The notes under the pieces are model-generated. The model saw nothing but the letters and a program-made list of their open reading frames with translations, had not been told where the DNA came from and did no database searches. Position numbers and translations under genes: made by a program. From an uncultured Victivallis sp. (GTDB lineage Bacteria > Verrucomicrobiota > Lentisphaeria > Victivallales > Victivallaceae), in contig CALXNS010000125.1 of assembly GCA_944389815.1 (NCBI GenBank), positions 61,038-125,037 of the forward strand: 64,000 nt of DNA, written 5' to 3'. Below, piece after piece: positions 56,335-64,000 of this stretch (the stretch's first letter is position 1; every line of letters begins with the position of its first letter).

Positions 56335-57230
56335 CTCTTCCCCCTTCCGGCGCCCCGAATCGGGCGGATTATCCGTTTCCGGCGGGCGGCTCTGCGGTAA
56401 ACCGCCATGGAGTCGGTCGCCATCTGCGTGACTTCCGGCGGCGTTTTCTCCGGCTCGTCCTCCGATGGAATTTCCGAATCATTGTCGGCTCCGGAGGCCG
56501 AATGCGGCGTCTCGGCCGCGTTTTCCGTGCCATCCCTCCGGCCTGCGTCTATCCGCCGACAGAAGTACAGCGCAATTTCAAACAGCGCCCAGCACGGCAG
56601 CGCCAGCAGCACCTGGCTGACCACATCCGGCGGCGTCAGAATCGCCGCCGCCAGAAATATCCCCGTTACGATCAACGGCCGGCAACGACGCAGGGATGCG
56701 CTCCGAACCACGCCCAGGTGCACCAGCAGAATCATGACCAACGGTAACTGAAACATCACGCCGAAGCTCAGCCCCAGCAACGCAGTCAGATTGACCACCG
56801 CCCCGATACCGATCACCGGCACCATCTCCGGCGTCGCCAGCGCCATCGAGAAACGCATCACCAGCGGCATCACTCCGCCGATTCCCAGCGCGCCGCCCAT
56901 CAGAAACAGCGACACCGAAAAAATGAAAAGGCGCACCAGAAGCCGCCGTTCCCCCGGATACAGTCCCGGTTTGAGGAAACGCCCGAATTCCCAGGCGATC
57001 ACCGGAAACGCCCCCGCCAGCGCCAGCACGCCACCGAGTTTCAACTGCACGAAGAACGGTTCCAGCGGAGTAAAGTAGTGCAGCGGAAACTCCGGGGGGC
57101 AGATCCAGCGCACCAGGAGTCTCAACACATCCGGCGCCAGCAGAAAACCAGGCACCAGCAACACCGCCACCGCGGCGACGCCGCGCCACAGCGCCAACCG
57201 GAACGCTTCAAGATGATCCAGCAGCGTCAC
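56331..57230 (-). CDS. tatC: twin-arginine translocase subunit TatC
   Basis: Inner-membrane receptor of the Tat pathway for folded proteins, with about 6 TMs. Motifs: TLLDHLEAFR at the N-terminus, HYFTPLEPFFVQLKLGGVLA with the conserved Glu, FPVIAWEFGRFLKPGLYPGE and FGVMFQLPLVMILLV. The C-terminus carries an extra ~60-residue hydrophilic tail. An ATG at 57323 would give a 330-residue form overlapping tatA by 74 bases. GTG 57230, just past the tatA stop and eight bases after GGGGGA, gives the family N-terminus and is preferred. Confidence 0.88.
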   Translation of the reverse strand: MTLLDHLEAFRLALWRGVAAVAVLLVPGFLLAPDVLRLLVRWICPPEFPLHYFTPLEPFFVQLKLGGVLALAGAFPVIAWEFGRFLKPGLYPGERRLLVRLFIFSVSLFLMGGALGIGGVMPLVMRFSMALATPEMVPVIGIGAVVNLTALLGLSFGVMFQLPLVMILLVHLGVVRSASLRRCRPLIVTGIFLAAAILTPPDVVSQVLLALPCWALFEIALYFCRRIDAGRRDGTENAAETPHSASGADNDSEIPSEDEPEKTPPEVTQMATDSMAVYRRAARRKRIIRPIRGAGRGKR

Positions 57231-57249
57231 CGCCCAGATCCCCCTGCGT

Positions 57250-57486
57250 TTACTTCGAATCTTCCGCGTCCGATGACGACTTGCGGCGCCCGCTGCCCCC
57301 GTCTTCGGTTTTTTCCGCGTCATCGTCGATCGTGCGGCGCACCTCGTTGACTACGCCGTCACGGGCGTTCTTGAATTCCCGGCTCGCCTTGCCGAGCGCA
57401 CGCGCCACCTCCGGAATCCGTTTCGCTCCGAAAAACAGCAGCAGCACCCCGAAGACAACCAATAATTCCGTCCAGCTCAAGCCCAT
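57250..57486 (-). CDS. tatA: twin-arginine translocase subunit TatA
   Basis: 78 residues: one N-terminal TM (ELLVVFGVLLLFFGAKRIP), the hinge and amphipathic helix (EVARALGKASREFKNARDG), and an acidic/Ser tail. FGAKRIPE is the TatA/E-type hinge. GGAGAG precedes the ATG by five bases. It is followed by tatC, and no separate tatB is seen here. Confidence 0.93.
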   Translation of the reverse strand: MGLSWTELLVVFGVLLLFFGAKRIPEVARALGKASREFKNARDGVVNEVRRTIDDDAEKTEDGGSGRRKSSSDAEDSK

Positions 57487-57548
57487 GTTCTCTCCTCCCT
57501 CCGCAGGAAATGTGTTCCACTCCGGACCGCTCCGTCCGGATCGTCGCT

Positions 57549-58265
57549 TCAGGGATTTTTCCGTCCCCCGGTTTCCTTCTCGCGCGGCACGAATTCAATA
57601 AAATCAATTTCCGCCCGCGTGTTCGATTTGCTGTACTGGCTGTTCGCCCCGACGCTGATGATGAAATATTCGTTGGGATCGACCCCGTATGCCGCCTTGA
57701 AATCCGCCACCACGTCACGCTCTTCGGTAATCCACTCCCCGATCGGCGTATCCTTGTTCGCCACGCAATACGCCTGGACCGTCATCATCCCCGCGGCATA
57801 TTTGAGCGTTCGCACCTCACCAATCGGCGTACGATATTCCCAGCGGTACCCCACGCATTTCTGCCGTACCAGACTGCCGTCCCCGAAATAAATCACCACC
57901 GGCTGCTCATCCTGTTCCGGTTCGTTTTCCCCCAGTTCCAGCGGCCGCACCAGCCGCCAGCGCCAGCGCATGACCGGCGTCTTCTTCAAATCCACCGGCG
58001 ACGGCGCCGTCAACAGCACCCCCGTAGCCTTGTCGGACTCTACAGCCAATACCTTCCCGTCAGACGCGCTGGGTTCGTCGGTCACGAAAAAACGTGTCCG
58101 CGGCACCAGGAAGCGTCCTCCGTCGAACTTCCACTCCTCCTCCAGGAGTTTCGGATTTCTGAAACTGTTCCGCCAGGCGGCGTCGGCACGCGGGCCATCA
58201 TTTTTCCCGCTGCCGCAGAGCAGCACCGCGCCGGCAAAAATCAGCAACGATACAAACGGCTTCAT
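57549..58265 (-). CDS. secreted DUF3047 protein
   Basis: 238 residues with a lipoprotein-like signal (FVSLLIFAGAVLLCGSG). The DUF3047 region includes MRWRWRLVRPLELGENEPEQ, IYFGDGSLVRQKCVGYRWEY and YAAGMMTVQAYCVANKDTPI, ending EIDFIEFVPREK. The domain is of unknown function and is predicted to be periplasmic. The start ATG 58265 overlaps the stop of the transglycosylase gene as ATGA; the longer frame lies inside that gene. Confidence 0.78.
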   Translation of the reverse strand: MKPFVSLLIFAGAVLLCGSGKNDGPRADAAWRNSFRNPKLLEEEWKFDGGRFLVPRTRFFVTDEPSASDGKVLAVESDKATGVLLTAPSPVDLKKTPVMRWRWRLVRPLELGENEPEQDEQPVVIYFGDGSLVRQKCVGYRWEYRTPIGEVRTLKYAAGMMTVQAYCVANKDTPIGEWITEERDVVADFKAAYGVDPNEYFIISVGANSQYSKSNTRAEIDFIEFVPREKETGGRKNP

Positions 58266-58891
58266 AACTTCTCTTCTTTGTATTTCCGGTAACGGGCCAT
58301 GATCCGCGTCACATATTTTTCCGTACTCGGAATCGTGATCCGTCCCGCTATCGTCCCCGCCGGATCCTCCGGACACCACCGTCTGGCACGCTGTTCTCCG
58401 GCGTTATACTGACACAGCGCAAGTTCCGTCTGCTCCCGATAGCCTCGCCAACGTCGCATCGCCCGCGCAAGATACCAGCATCCGATTTCCAGATTCAGCT
58501 CGGGATTGCATAATTCAATCTCATTTGGCACCGCCGCATCGTGTACGTTCGCCCACTCCGCGACCGCGCCTTCCGGCAGAAGCTGCATCAAACCGACCTC
58601 GCCTTTGCCGCCGCGGGCAAACGCGTTAAAACGGCTCTCCTGAAAGACCACCGCCCGCACCAGATCCGGATCGAGTCCGTGATCCGCCGCCGCCTGATGA
58701 ATCTCCCGTTCATACCGGGTGTCGTCCACCCAGAAATCCCGCACCCGCTCCCGTTGACCATAAAACAGGATCACCACGCCGATCAGAATCAGCAGAACCG
58801 CCATGCGCAACAGCAACATCCGGCTCCGCGATCGACGCCGCTCCTTTACCGGAGCCGCCAATCGGCATCGTCTGGCGCGGTTTCGTTTCAA
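58262..58891 (-). CDS. lytic transglycosylase, SLT domain
   Basis: Membrane-anchored peptidoglycan-cleaving enzyme of 209 residues. TM at ~25-45 (LLLRMAVLLILIGVVILFYG), then the goose-type lysozyme/SLT domain: VRAVVFQESRFNAFARGGKG with the catalytic Glu (E of QESRF), GLMQLLPEGA, NIG-like NLEIGCWYLARAM, and ALCQYNAGEQRARRW. It probably serves cell-wall turnover. It is coupled by ATGA overlaps to both neighbours (the 58888 gene and DUF3047). Confidence 0.87.
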   Translation of the reverse strand: MKRNRARRCRLAAPVKERRRSRSRMLLLRMAVLLILIGVVILFYGQRERVRDFWVDDTRYEREIHQAAADHGLDPDLVRAVVFQESRFNAFARGGKGEVGLMQLLPEGAVAEWANVHDAAVPNEIELCNPELNLEIGCWYLARAMRRWRGYREQTELALCQYNAGEQRARRWCPEDPAGTIAGRITIPSTEKYVTRIMARYRKYKEEKL

Positions 58892-60009
58892 AGTTGTTCC
58901 ACCGTTTTCGATTTTTCCGGTCGGCGGCGCAGATCCGTCGGCACCGGGTCGGGAGCAATCATCCGCCGATCGGATTCCGCCGCCAGATAATCCCCCAGCC
59001 GGGTCGCCAACGCCGCGGATATTTCCATATCCAGCGTCACGCGATTCCCGTCCACGGAAATGTTCGTCGCCTTGATGAGATTCATGCCCAGCTCAGGATC
59101 GCCCGCGAACAACAAATTCACCGCCAGCATGAGATAACTGGGCAGCGAACGCTGAATTTGTTCCGCGCCCTTGCTGTCCGCACAATGGGCAATCGCCACC
59201 AACCGCCACTCCTTGTCGGCATGTCCCGGATATTCAAGCCTCACGCCGACATTGCGGATATCCCGGAAGAATACGCCGAGAAAATCAACCTGCTGCTGCT
59301 TTTTATTCCGCCGGGCGATCATGGATCCGACATTGAAATATCCCCAGGCAATCGGATTTCCTTCCGGTACGATCACCGATGCCCGCCGGGTATTGGCGGA
59401 AGCACCCAGGCCGTCGAAGAACGGCGCCAGATACTCCTCCTCCGTCACCAGCACCGTCTGCGGCCCGAGATAACTCAGACCGATCTTGGATGCTCCGAAC
59501 GATGCCAATGTCGGATCAGAGAGCAGATGAATCGGATGATTTCGCACCGTGATTCGTTCGTATGCCCTGCCGTGAATTTCCCGAAGCGACTGGACGAGCT
59601 CCTTTTCCGGCTTCGCCACCTCGACCAGGAGACCGCGCAACCGGCGGTCGCCCCCGGCAAAGAGCAGTTCGCGGCAATCCGCCAGCTTCACCTGATACAG
59701 ATCTTCGAACGCGGCGAGCCGGTCTTCCAGAAAGCTTCCGTTGCCCGCCGAGTCTCCGTCATCCTCTCCGGAATCGGATTCCAGCGCCTCCCGAACCGCC
59801 GGAATCCGGCGCAGCTCATCAATATCGAATGCAATAACGTACTCGGTTCCGGCGGGGATGAATTGAAGCAGCGACGACTCCGGTTCTCCTGCGGCCGTCT
59901 CATCCGCCCCGATCACCGTTCCCGCAGAGGACGACAGCATCAACAGCATCAACAGCCATATCCGAACCAGAGCATCGACTCCGCTCCGCCGAACCAATCC
60001 GTACATCAT
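58888..60009 (-). CDS. exported hypothetical protein
   Basis: 373 residues, not recognised. It has a signal-like N-terminus (LVRIWLLMLLMLSSSAGTVIG), then a globular alpha/beta region (LLQFIPAGTEYVIAFDIDEL, LLFAGGDRRLRGLLVEVAKP, LSYLGPQTVLVTEEEYLAPF). The pattern of repeated Y/V-x-A-hydrophobic strands resembles DUF3352-type or similar two-domain lipoprotein-like proteins, but the match is not secure. It starts a block of envelope genes, four bases after aspS. Confidence 0.55.
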   Translation of the reverse strand: MMYGLVRRSGVDALVRIWLLMLLMLSSSAGTVIGADETAAGEPESSLLQFIPAGTEYVIAFDIDELRRIPAVREALESDSGEDDGDSAGNGSFLEDRLAAFEDLYQVKLADCRELLFAGGDRRLRGLLVEVAKPEKELVQSLREIHGRAYERITVRNHPIHLLSDPTLASFGASKIGLSYLGPQTVLVTEEEYLAPFFDGLGASANTRRASVIVPEGNPIAWGYFNVGSMIARRNKKQQQVDFLGVFFRDIRNVGVRLEYPGHADKEWRLVAIAHCADSKGAEQIQRSLPSYLMLAVNLLFAGDPELGMNLIKATNISVDGNRVTLDMEISAALATRLGDYLAAESDRRMIAPDPVPTDLRRRPEKSKTVEQL

Positions 60010-60013
60010 CGTC

Positions 60014-61825
60014 TTACTTCTCCCCCGGGCCGCTTTCCGGTGCGGCTTTTTCCTGTTTCTTCGGCAACTTCACCTCCAGATGGAGTTCGCGCAGCTGTTT
60101 GGGCGTCACCTCCGCCGGGGCATTCATCATCAGATCCTGCGCCTGCTGGTTGAACGGGAAGGCGATCACCTCGCGGATATTCGGTTCGTCGGCCAGCAGC
60201 ATGACCATGCGGTCCACTCCGGGGGCGATACCGCCGTGCGGCGGCGCTCCGAGCCGGAAGGCGTTGATCATGCCGCCGAATTTCTCATCGACGACGCTGC
60301 GGTCGTATCCGGCGATTTCAAACGCCTTGTACATGATTTCCGGACGATGGTTCCGAATCGCCCCCGACGAGAGTTCGATTCCATTGCAGACGATGTCATA
60401 CTGATACGCCAGCACGTCGAGCGGGTTCTTATTCAAAAGCGCCTCCATGCCGCCCTGCGGCATCGAGAACGGGTTGTGACTGAAGACCGTCGCGCCGGTC
60501 TCCTCGTCCTCCTCGAACATCGGAAAATCGACGATCCAGCAGAATTTGTAGACATTGGGGTCGATCAATCCAAGCTGGCGTCCGAGTTCGGGGATCACCG
60601 CGCCGCCGATCTTCTGGACGAGTTTCTCCTGGTCGGCGAGGAAGAACAATGCATCGCCCTCCTCCACCTGTCCGGCACTCTTCAACCCGTCCAGAATCTC
60701 CCGGCTGAGGAATTTGGCGATCGGGCTCTTCTCTTCGCCGCCGGTCCAGATGATGTACGCCATCCCCTTTGCGCCGTTTTCCTGGGCGAATTTGATCATG
60801 TCGTCGAAGAATTTGCGCGGTTTCCCCGCCACCTGCGGCGCCCGGATCGCCCGGACCACGCCGCCTGCGGCGACCGTGCCGGCGAACGCCTTGAACTCGC
60901 AGTTACGGAAAAGTTCCGAAACGTCGATCATCTCCAGCGGGTTGCGCAGATCCGGCTTGTCCGAACCGAACCGGCGCATCGCCTCCCGGTACGGGATCCG
61001 CGGGAACGGCGGACGGGTGAACTCCTTCTCCGAAAATTTCCCGAACACGTCCGCGAGCAATCCCTCGATCACGGCGAAAATATCATCCTGTTCGACGAAA
61101 CTCATCTCGACGTCGAGCTGATAAAATTCCCCGGGGCTGCGGTCCGCGCGCGCATCCTCATCCCGGAAACAGGGCGCGATCTGGAAATACCGGTCGAAAC
61201 CGGCGACCATCAGCAACTGCTTGAACTGCTGCGGGGCCTGCGGCAACGCATAGAATTTCCCCGGATGCAGCCGCGACGGCACCAGATAATCGCGCGCGCC
61301 TTCCGGCGAACTTGCGGTCAGAATCGGAGTCTGGAACTCGTTGAACCCCTGCGCAGTCATGTAACGGCGCATTTCGGCGATCACCCGGCTGCGGAGCATG
61401 ATGTTTTTGTGAAGCTCCTCCCGCCGCAGATCGAGGAAGCGGTATTTCAGGCGCATCGCCTCGGGAGCGCCGTCATCCTTGGCGATCTGGAACGGAATCA
61501 CTTCGGCCTCGCCGAGAATTTCCATATCGCTGGCCCGCACTTCGATTTCGCCGGTGGCCAGTTTCGGATTGATCGTGCTTTCCGTCCGGGCGACGACGGT
61601 GCCGTCGAAACGGACGACCGTTTCGACCCGCCACCGTTCCAGCGCCTGATAGAAGGCGCACTCCGGATCGATCACCACCTGCGTGATCCCGTAATGATCC
61701 CGCAGGTCGATGAAAATAACGCCGCCATGATCGCGGACGCTGTGAATCCAGCCGGCGATGCGAACGGTTTCGCCGACCTGTTCGCGGCGCAGTTCGCCGC
61801 AGGTATGAGTTCGATAAAGTCCCAT
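60014..61825 (-). CDS. aspS: aspartyl-tRNA synthetase
   Basis: Class II synthetase of 603 residues, bacterial type with the GAD insertion. The N-terminal OB-fold begins [19 protein letters not shown] and continues [19 protein letters not shown]. Motif 2 is [20 protein letters not shown]; motif 3 is [20 protein letters not shown]. The long insertion at ~300-400 is the GAD domain. ATG 61825 follows GAGGA at five bases; the longer frame to 61960 has no family match. A promoter lies upstream. Confidence 0.96.
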   Translation of the reverse strand: MGLYRTHTCGELRREQVGETVRIAGWIHSVRDHGGVIFIDLRDHYGITQVVIDPECAFYQALERWRVETVVRFDGTVVARTESTINPKLATGEIEVRASDMEILGEAEVIPFQIAKDDGAPEAMRLKYRFLDLRREELHKNIMLRSRVIAEMRRYMTAQGFNEFQTPILTASSPEGARDYLVPSRLHPGKFYALPQAPQQFKQLLMVAGFDRYFQIAPCFRDEDARADRSPGEFYQLDVEMSFVEQDDIFAVIEGLLADVFGKFSEKEFTRPPFPRIPYREAMRRFGSDKPDLRNPLEMIDVSELFRNCEFKAFAGTVAAGGVVRAIRAPQVAGKPRKFFDDMIKFAQENGAKGMAYIIWTGGEEKSPIAKFLSREILDGLKSAGQVEEGDALFFLADQEKLVQKIGGAVIPELGRQLGLIDPNVYKFCWIVDFPMFEEDEETGATVFSHNPFSMPQGGMEALLNKNPLDVLAYQYDIVCNGIELSSGAIRNHRPEIMYKAFEIAGYDRSVVDEKFGGMINAFRLGAPPHGGIAPGVDRMVMLLADEPNIREVIAFPFNQQAQDLMMNAPAEVTPKQLRELHLEVKLPKKQEKAAPESGPGEK

Positions 61826-61882
61826 GATTTTCCTCGACACTTTTTTTAATGCAACAGATTTGCAATTTTTACAATTACGCTT

Positions 61883-61911
61883 AATATATAGAATATAGCA
61901 TCGTTTTACAA
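61883..61911 (-). promoter_or_regulatory. predicted promoter of aspS
   Basis: On the minus strand TTGTAA (61911-61906), 17 bases, TATATT (61888-61883), about 58 bases before the aspS start. Confidence 0.55.
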
Positions 61912-61937
61912 GATTACTACCCGCAAGGAGAAGGTTT

Positions 61938-62588
61938 TTGGAGCGGATTCGAAAAATCATTGCCGGCGTACTGATGCTCTTCTGCCTGAGTCAGTCGGTC
62001 ATGGCCATCGGCGCCATTCAGCTGGAAGGTTCGGGCGGGTTGCTGGGGGGTCTGGGCGTTTGTCTGGTTGCCTTCGGCAAAAGCGGGCTGTGGGCGTTCT
62101 GCGCAGCGGCGATCGGCGTTTACGTCTTTCTGCCGGATCTCACGCAGAACTGGGTTGACGCGCTGTTCTTTCCCAGCCGGAAACTGAAGGTGGCTCCGGT
62201 CATACTCTCACCGTTGCGTGCGGCAATGGAGCGCCGGGAATACGCGTTCGTCGCGGGGCAACTGGAGGAGCTGCTGACGCGTCAGCCGGATGCTCCGGCG
62301 CTCTGGCTGCTCAAATTCGAACTGGAAACCAGACAGGAGGAGGATTTGAAGGCGTTGAAAACCGCGGAAGCGTTCTTCGCCCGCCCCAAACGGATTTTGA
62401 CGCCGGAAAATTACACTTTGCTGCTTGCCTACGCGGATCTCGCCGAAAATCTGGGATTGCCGGGAGCCGCCCGGAATGCGATTGCCGCCGAACTTGCCAA
62501 TCACCCGGAGTGTTACACCTCGGGCGACCGCTCGCGGTTGCGCAGCCGTCTGGACGGGGTGCAACAGACGCCGTGGCAGGCGCGTTAA
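61938..62588 (+). CDS. membrane protein with TPR-like C-terminus
   Basis: 216 residues, not recognised. Two hydrophobic segments ([20 protein letters not shown] and [18 protein letters not shown]) are followed by a soluble helical domain ([20 protein letters not shown], then [18 protein letters not shown]) with a TPR-like pattern. The start TTG 61938 follows AAGGAGAAGG. It is divergent from aspS. Confidence 0.6.
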   Translation: MERIRKIIAGVLMLFCLSQSVMAIGAIQLEGSGGLLGGLGVCLVAFGKSGLWAFCAAAIGVYVFLPDLTQNWVDALFFPSRKLKVAPVILSPLRAAMERREYAFVAGQLEELLTRQPDAPALWLLKFELETRQEEDLKALKTAEAFFARPKRILTPENYTLLLAYADLAENLGLPGAARNAIAAELANHPECYTSGDRSRLRSRLDGVQQTPWQAR

Positions 62589-62688
62589 GCCCCGGCTGAT
62601 CGGGCGGGCCATTCGAACATTCGTCGTCGGGCTTGTACAATCGCGTGTTCGGCTAAAGGAAAAAATAGTTCTTTTTGCGGGAAAAAAT

Positions 62689-62717
62689 TTGCCAGAAGCG
62701 GGAAACGGCGTTATAAT
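62689..62717 (+). promoter_or_regulatory. predicted promoter of tRNA-Thr
   Basis: TTGCCA (62689-62694), 17 bases, consensus TATAAT (62712-62717). The tRNA begins 18 bases downstream. Confidence 0.7.
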
Positions 62718-62734
62718 AAGGAAAATTCGAAAAA

Positions 62735-62809
<75 letters not shown>

Positions 62810-63010
62810 GTTTTCCGCGTCAAGACCACCTCAAACGTGTATTTCCGACGGAGACACACAAAAAAATTGAAAATAGCATTCCACCTGCAATGCTTTACCT
62901 GTATCATACCGTTCTGAAAAAAAGCATTACCGACGTTTCTGAAATCTGCGCTCCATACTGAACTCCGCTCGAAAAAATCAGCTATCGCACCTGAATGATC
63001 CGTAATATGA

Positions 63011-63038
63011 GGTAGTGTCCGATATTTTGCGCACATTT
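63011..63038 (+). repeat. solo IS256-type terminal repeat
   Basis: GGTAGTGTCCGATATTTTGC followed by GCACATTT matches the inverted repeats of the 16.9 kb element with one difference. No transposase sequence is attached, so it marks a former insertion or a deletion end. Confidence 0.7.
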
Positions 63039-63061
63039 GTTCTGCGCCTCTCCCCCTATGT

Positions 63062-63140
63062 TGGACAACTTTTATGAAAAGATTGGTGTAAAGACGCTTG
63101 GTTTACGACATCCCATTGTTTTCCGATTTCAGCTTTTGCA
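63062..63140 (-). mobile_element. decayed IS3-type end fragment
   Basis: TGGACAACTTTTATGAAAAG at 63062 and the following ~75 bases align with the ends at 19244 and 63898, but with many changes and no open transposase frame. It is a relic. Confidence 0.6.
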
Positions 63141-63178
63141 TCAAATGTTCGTAAAATCAGTAATATAAACAGTGTTTT

Positions 63179-63880
63179 TTATTTACCGGCTGGATTGGTC
63201 ATATTTAAATTCAGTTCTTCCAGATATTCTTCTGGAATTTTAAAATTATCGTTTAATGCCAGTTTTGCTTCGCGTTTTGCATTGCTCAAATCACTTTTAT
63301 AAAAATATGTCACTGATAATAGAAAATGCGCCCTTCCATTTTTTGAATCCTCCTTAATTACAGAATTCAATATTTCCTGTGATTGATCAAACAGCTGAAT
63401 GGCCTTGGGGCGATTCTCGTTATTTAACATCATAACCCCCAGTCCATTATAAGCATTTGCCAAATCGAGGGCAATATCATTCCTGTTATTTTTATCCGAT
63501 AAATCCAGGGCTTTTTTGAGCAAAGTAATTCCTTGATTCAAGAATTTTTCCTGATCAACTGATTTGTTTTCCCCTTGAATTGAACAAATAATTCCACTTC
63601 CCCAGTATACTTGGTAATTCTCAGGATTAAATCTCCAGGCCTTATTGAATTCATCCATTGCCGAAGGCAGATTATTATCTTGAAAAAGCAACTTCCACCC
63701 TCGCTCACACGATTCATTACTGATACGTTGAGCGACAAGAGTATTATAATGTTTTCTTTGGTGTACAAAACCCTGATCGACTTGTTCTTTTTCGTTAAGC
63801 AAAGCCAGAGCAGATGGAATTTCCGCTGCATATGACATTGAGAGAAATAAAATGAAAACAATCAATGAACAACACTTCAT
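63179..63880 (-). CDS. secreted TPR protein, AT-rich, IS-associated
   Basis: 233 residues: signal peptide (CCSLIVFILFLSMSYAAEI), then TPR-like helical hairpins (DNNLPSAMDEFNKAWRFNPE, ITLLKKALDLSDKNNRNDIA, AYNGLGVMMLNNENRPKAIQ, AHFLLSVTYFYKSDLSNAKR). Start ATG 63880 follows GGGAG at seven bases; the longer frame to 63988 reads into the adjacent IS3-type end and is not the native start. Base composition is far more AT-rich than the surrounding genes, and it sits between IS3-type end sequences, so it is probably horizontally acquired. Function unknown. Confidence 0.7.
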   Translation of the reverse strand: MKCCSLIVFILFLSMSYAAEIPSALALLNEKEQVDQGFVHQRKHYNTLVAQRISNESCERGWKLLFQDNNLPSAMDEFNKAWRFNPENYQVYWGSGIICSIQGENKSVDQEKFLNQGITLLKKALDLSDKNNRNDIALDLANAYNGLGVMMLNNENRPKAIQLFDQSQEILNSVIKEDSKNGRAHFLLSVTYFYKSDLSNAKREAKLALNDNFKIPEEYLEELNLNMTNPAGK

Positions 63881-63897
63881 AATGCGCTTCTCCCAAT

Positions 63898-64000
63898 TGG
63901 ACGACTTTTTATTGCAAAATTGGCGTAAAAGTCTTTGAGTTACTATATTCCATTGTTTGCCGATTGCAAGTTCCGAAATAGACTTCATCCGGCGTCCGAT
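63898..64000 (-). mobile_element. IS3-type element end, continues beyond the window
   Basis: The sequence from TGGACGACTTTTTATT at 63898 resembles the end at 19244. On the minus strand it encodes the transposase C-terminus (MKSISELAIGKQWNIVTQR), related to MSIPELAIGKLWDIVTQR in the other fragment. The rest of the element lies past base 64000. Confidence 0.7.

Larger units (their letters stand above)
62810..63178. other. intergenic region with IS end fragments
   Basis: No gene supported. It contains an isolated IS256-type end at 63011-63038 and a decayed IS3-type end at 63062 to about 63140. The part from 62820 to 63000 shows nothing recognisable. Confidence 0.55.

Noticed and set aside
60080..61849. 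589-residue plus-strand ORF
   Set aside because: Antisense to aspS; a shadow of strong third-position bias.

Overview
The window reads as bacterial chromosome of moderately high GC content. The most likely source is a Lentisphaerota (Victivallis-like) organism or a close PVC-superphylum relative. This is inferred from the gene mix, not from any marker search: a lone prepilin-type protein with a long DUF1559-like body, Gfo/Idh/MocA, heparinase II/III and DUF4091 carbohydrate genes, an FHA-fused Tad ATPase, and a MoxR/DUF58/VWA (Bat-like) cluster. Codon bias produces very long antisense ORFs across the window; these are treated as shadows.

Layout. 1-5.9 kb (minus): dihydrolipoyl dehydrogenase (cut by the window edge), a hotdog thioesterase, a LacI regulator with a sugar-type oxidoreductase behind it, and an NSS transporter. 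6.2-8.5 kb: a small S24-like protein and a heparinase II/III-like protein. 8.7-16.4 kb (plus): a compact Tad pilus set (CpaB, FHA-CpaF, TadB, TadC), then a DUF192 protein, an FHA membrane protein and a PEGA lipoprotein. 16.5-19.7 kb: tRNA-Pro, a decayed IS256-type element, an Eis-like acetyltransferase and an IS3-type fragment, which together look like a small acquired islet. 20.0-23.1 kb (minus): two tandem paralogous secretin-like proteins, possibly related to the missing Tad secretin. 23.8-27.8 kb: a MATE exporter and a DUF4091 protein.

28.1-43.3 kb (plus) is the most unusual stretch. It holds a membrane-anchored helical protein, a nucleoside deaminase carrying a lipoprotein signal, an FMN-binding lipoprotein, a small anchored protein and a prepilin-type protein. 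A tightly packed MoxR-type cluster follows: a two-TM protein, a MoxR ATPase, a DUF58 protein interrupted at a G10 tract, a BatA-like protein, a 2240-residue VWA-TPR fusion and a secreted Cys-tailed repeat protein.

43.4-61.8 kb (minus) is housekeeping: aspS, a small envelope group (lytic transglycosylase, DUF3047), tatA/tatC, a coiled-coil envelope protein, then rplV through secY, a terminator, cmk, a YbgC-type thioesterase, manA, argS and a NAGPA-domain protein. The ribosomal cluster lacks everything normally upstream of rplV and lacks rpmD. 61.9-64 kb: a small TPR membrane protein, tRNA-Thr, IS end fragments, and an AT-rich TPR gene abutting an IS3-type end that leaves the window.

Promoter and terminator calls were made by eye from -35/-10 spacing and stem/T-run patterns. 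No database search was run.
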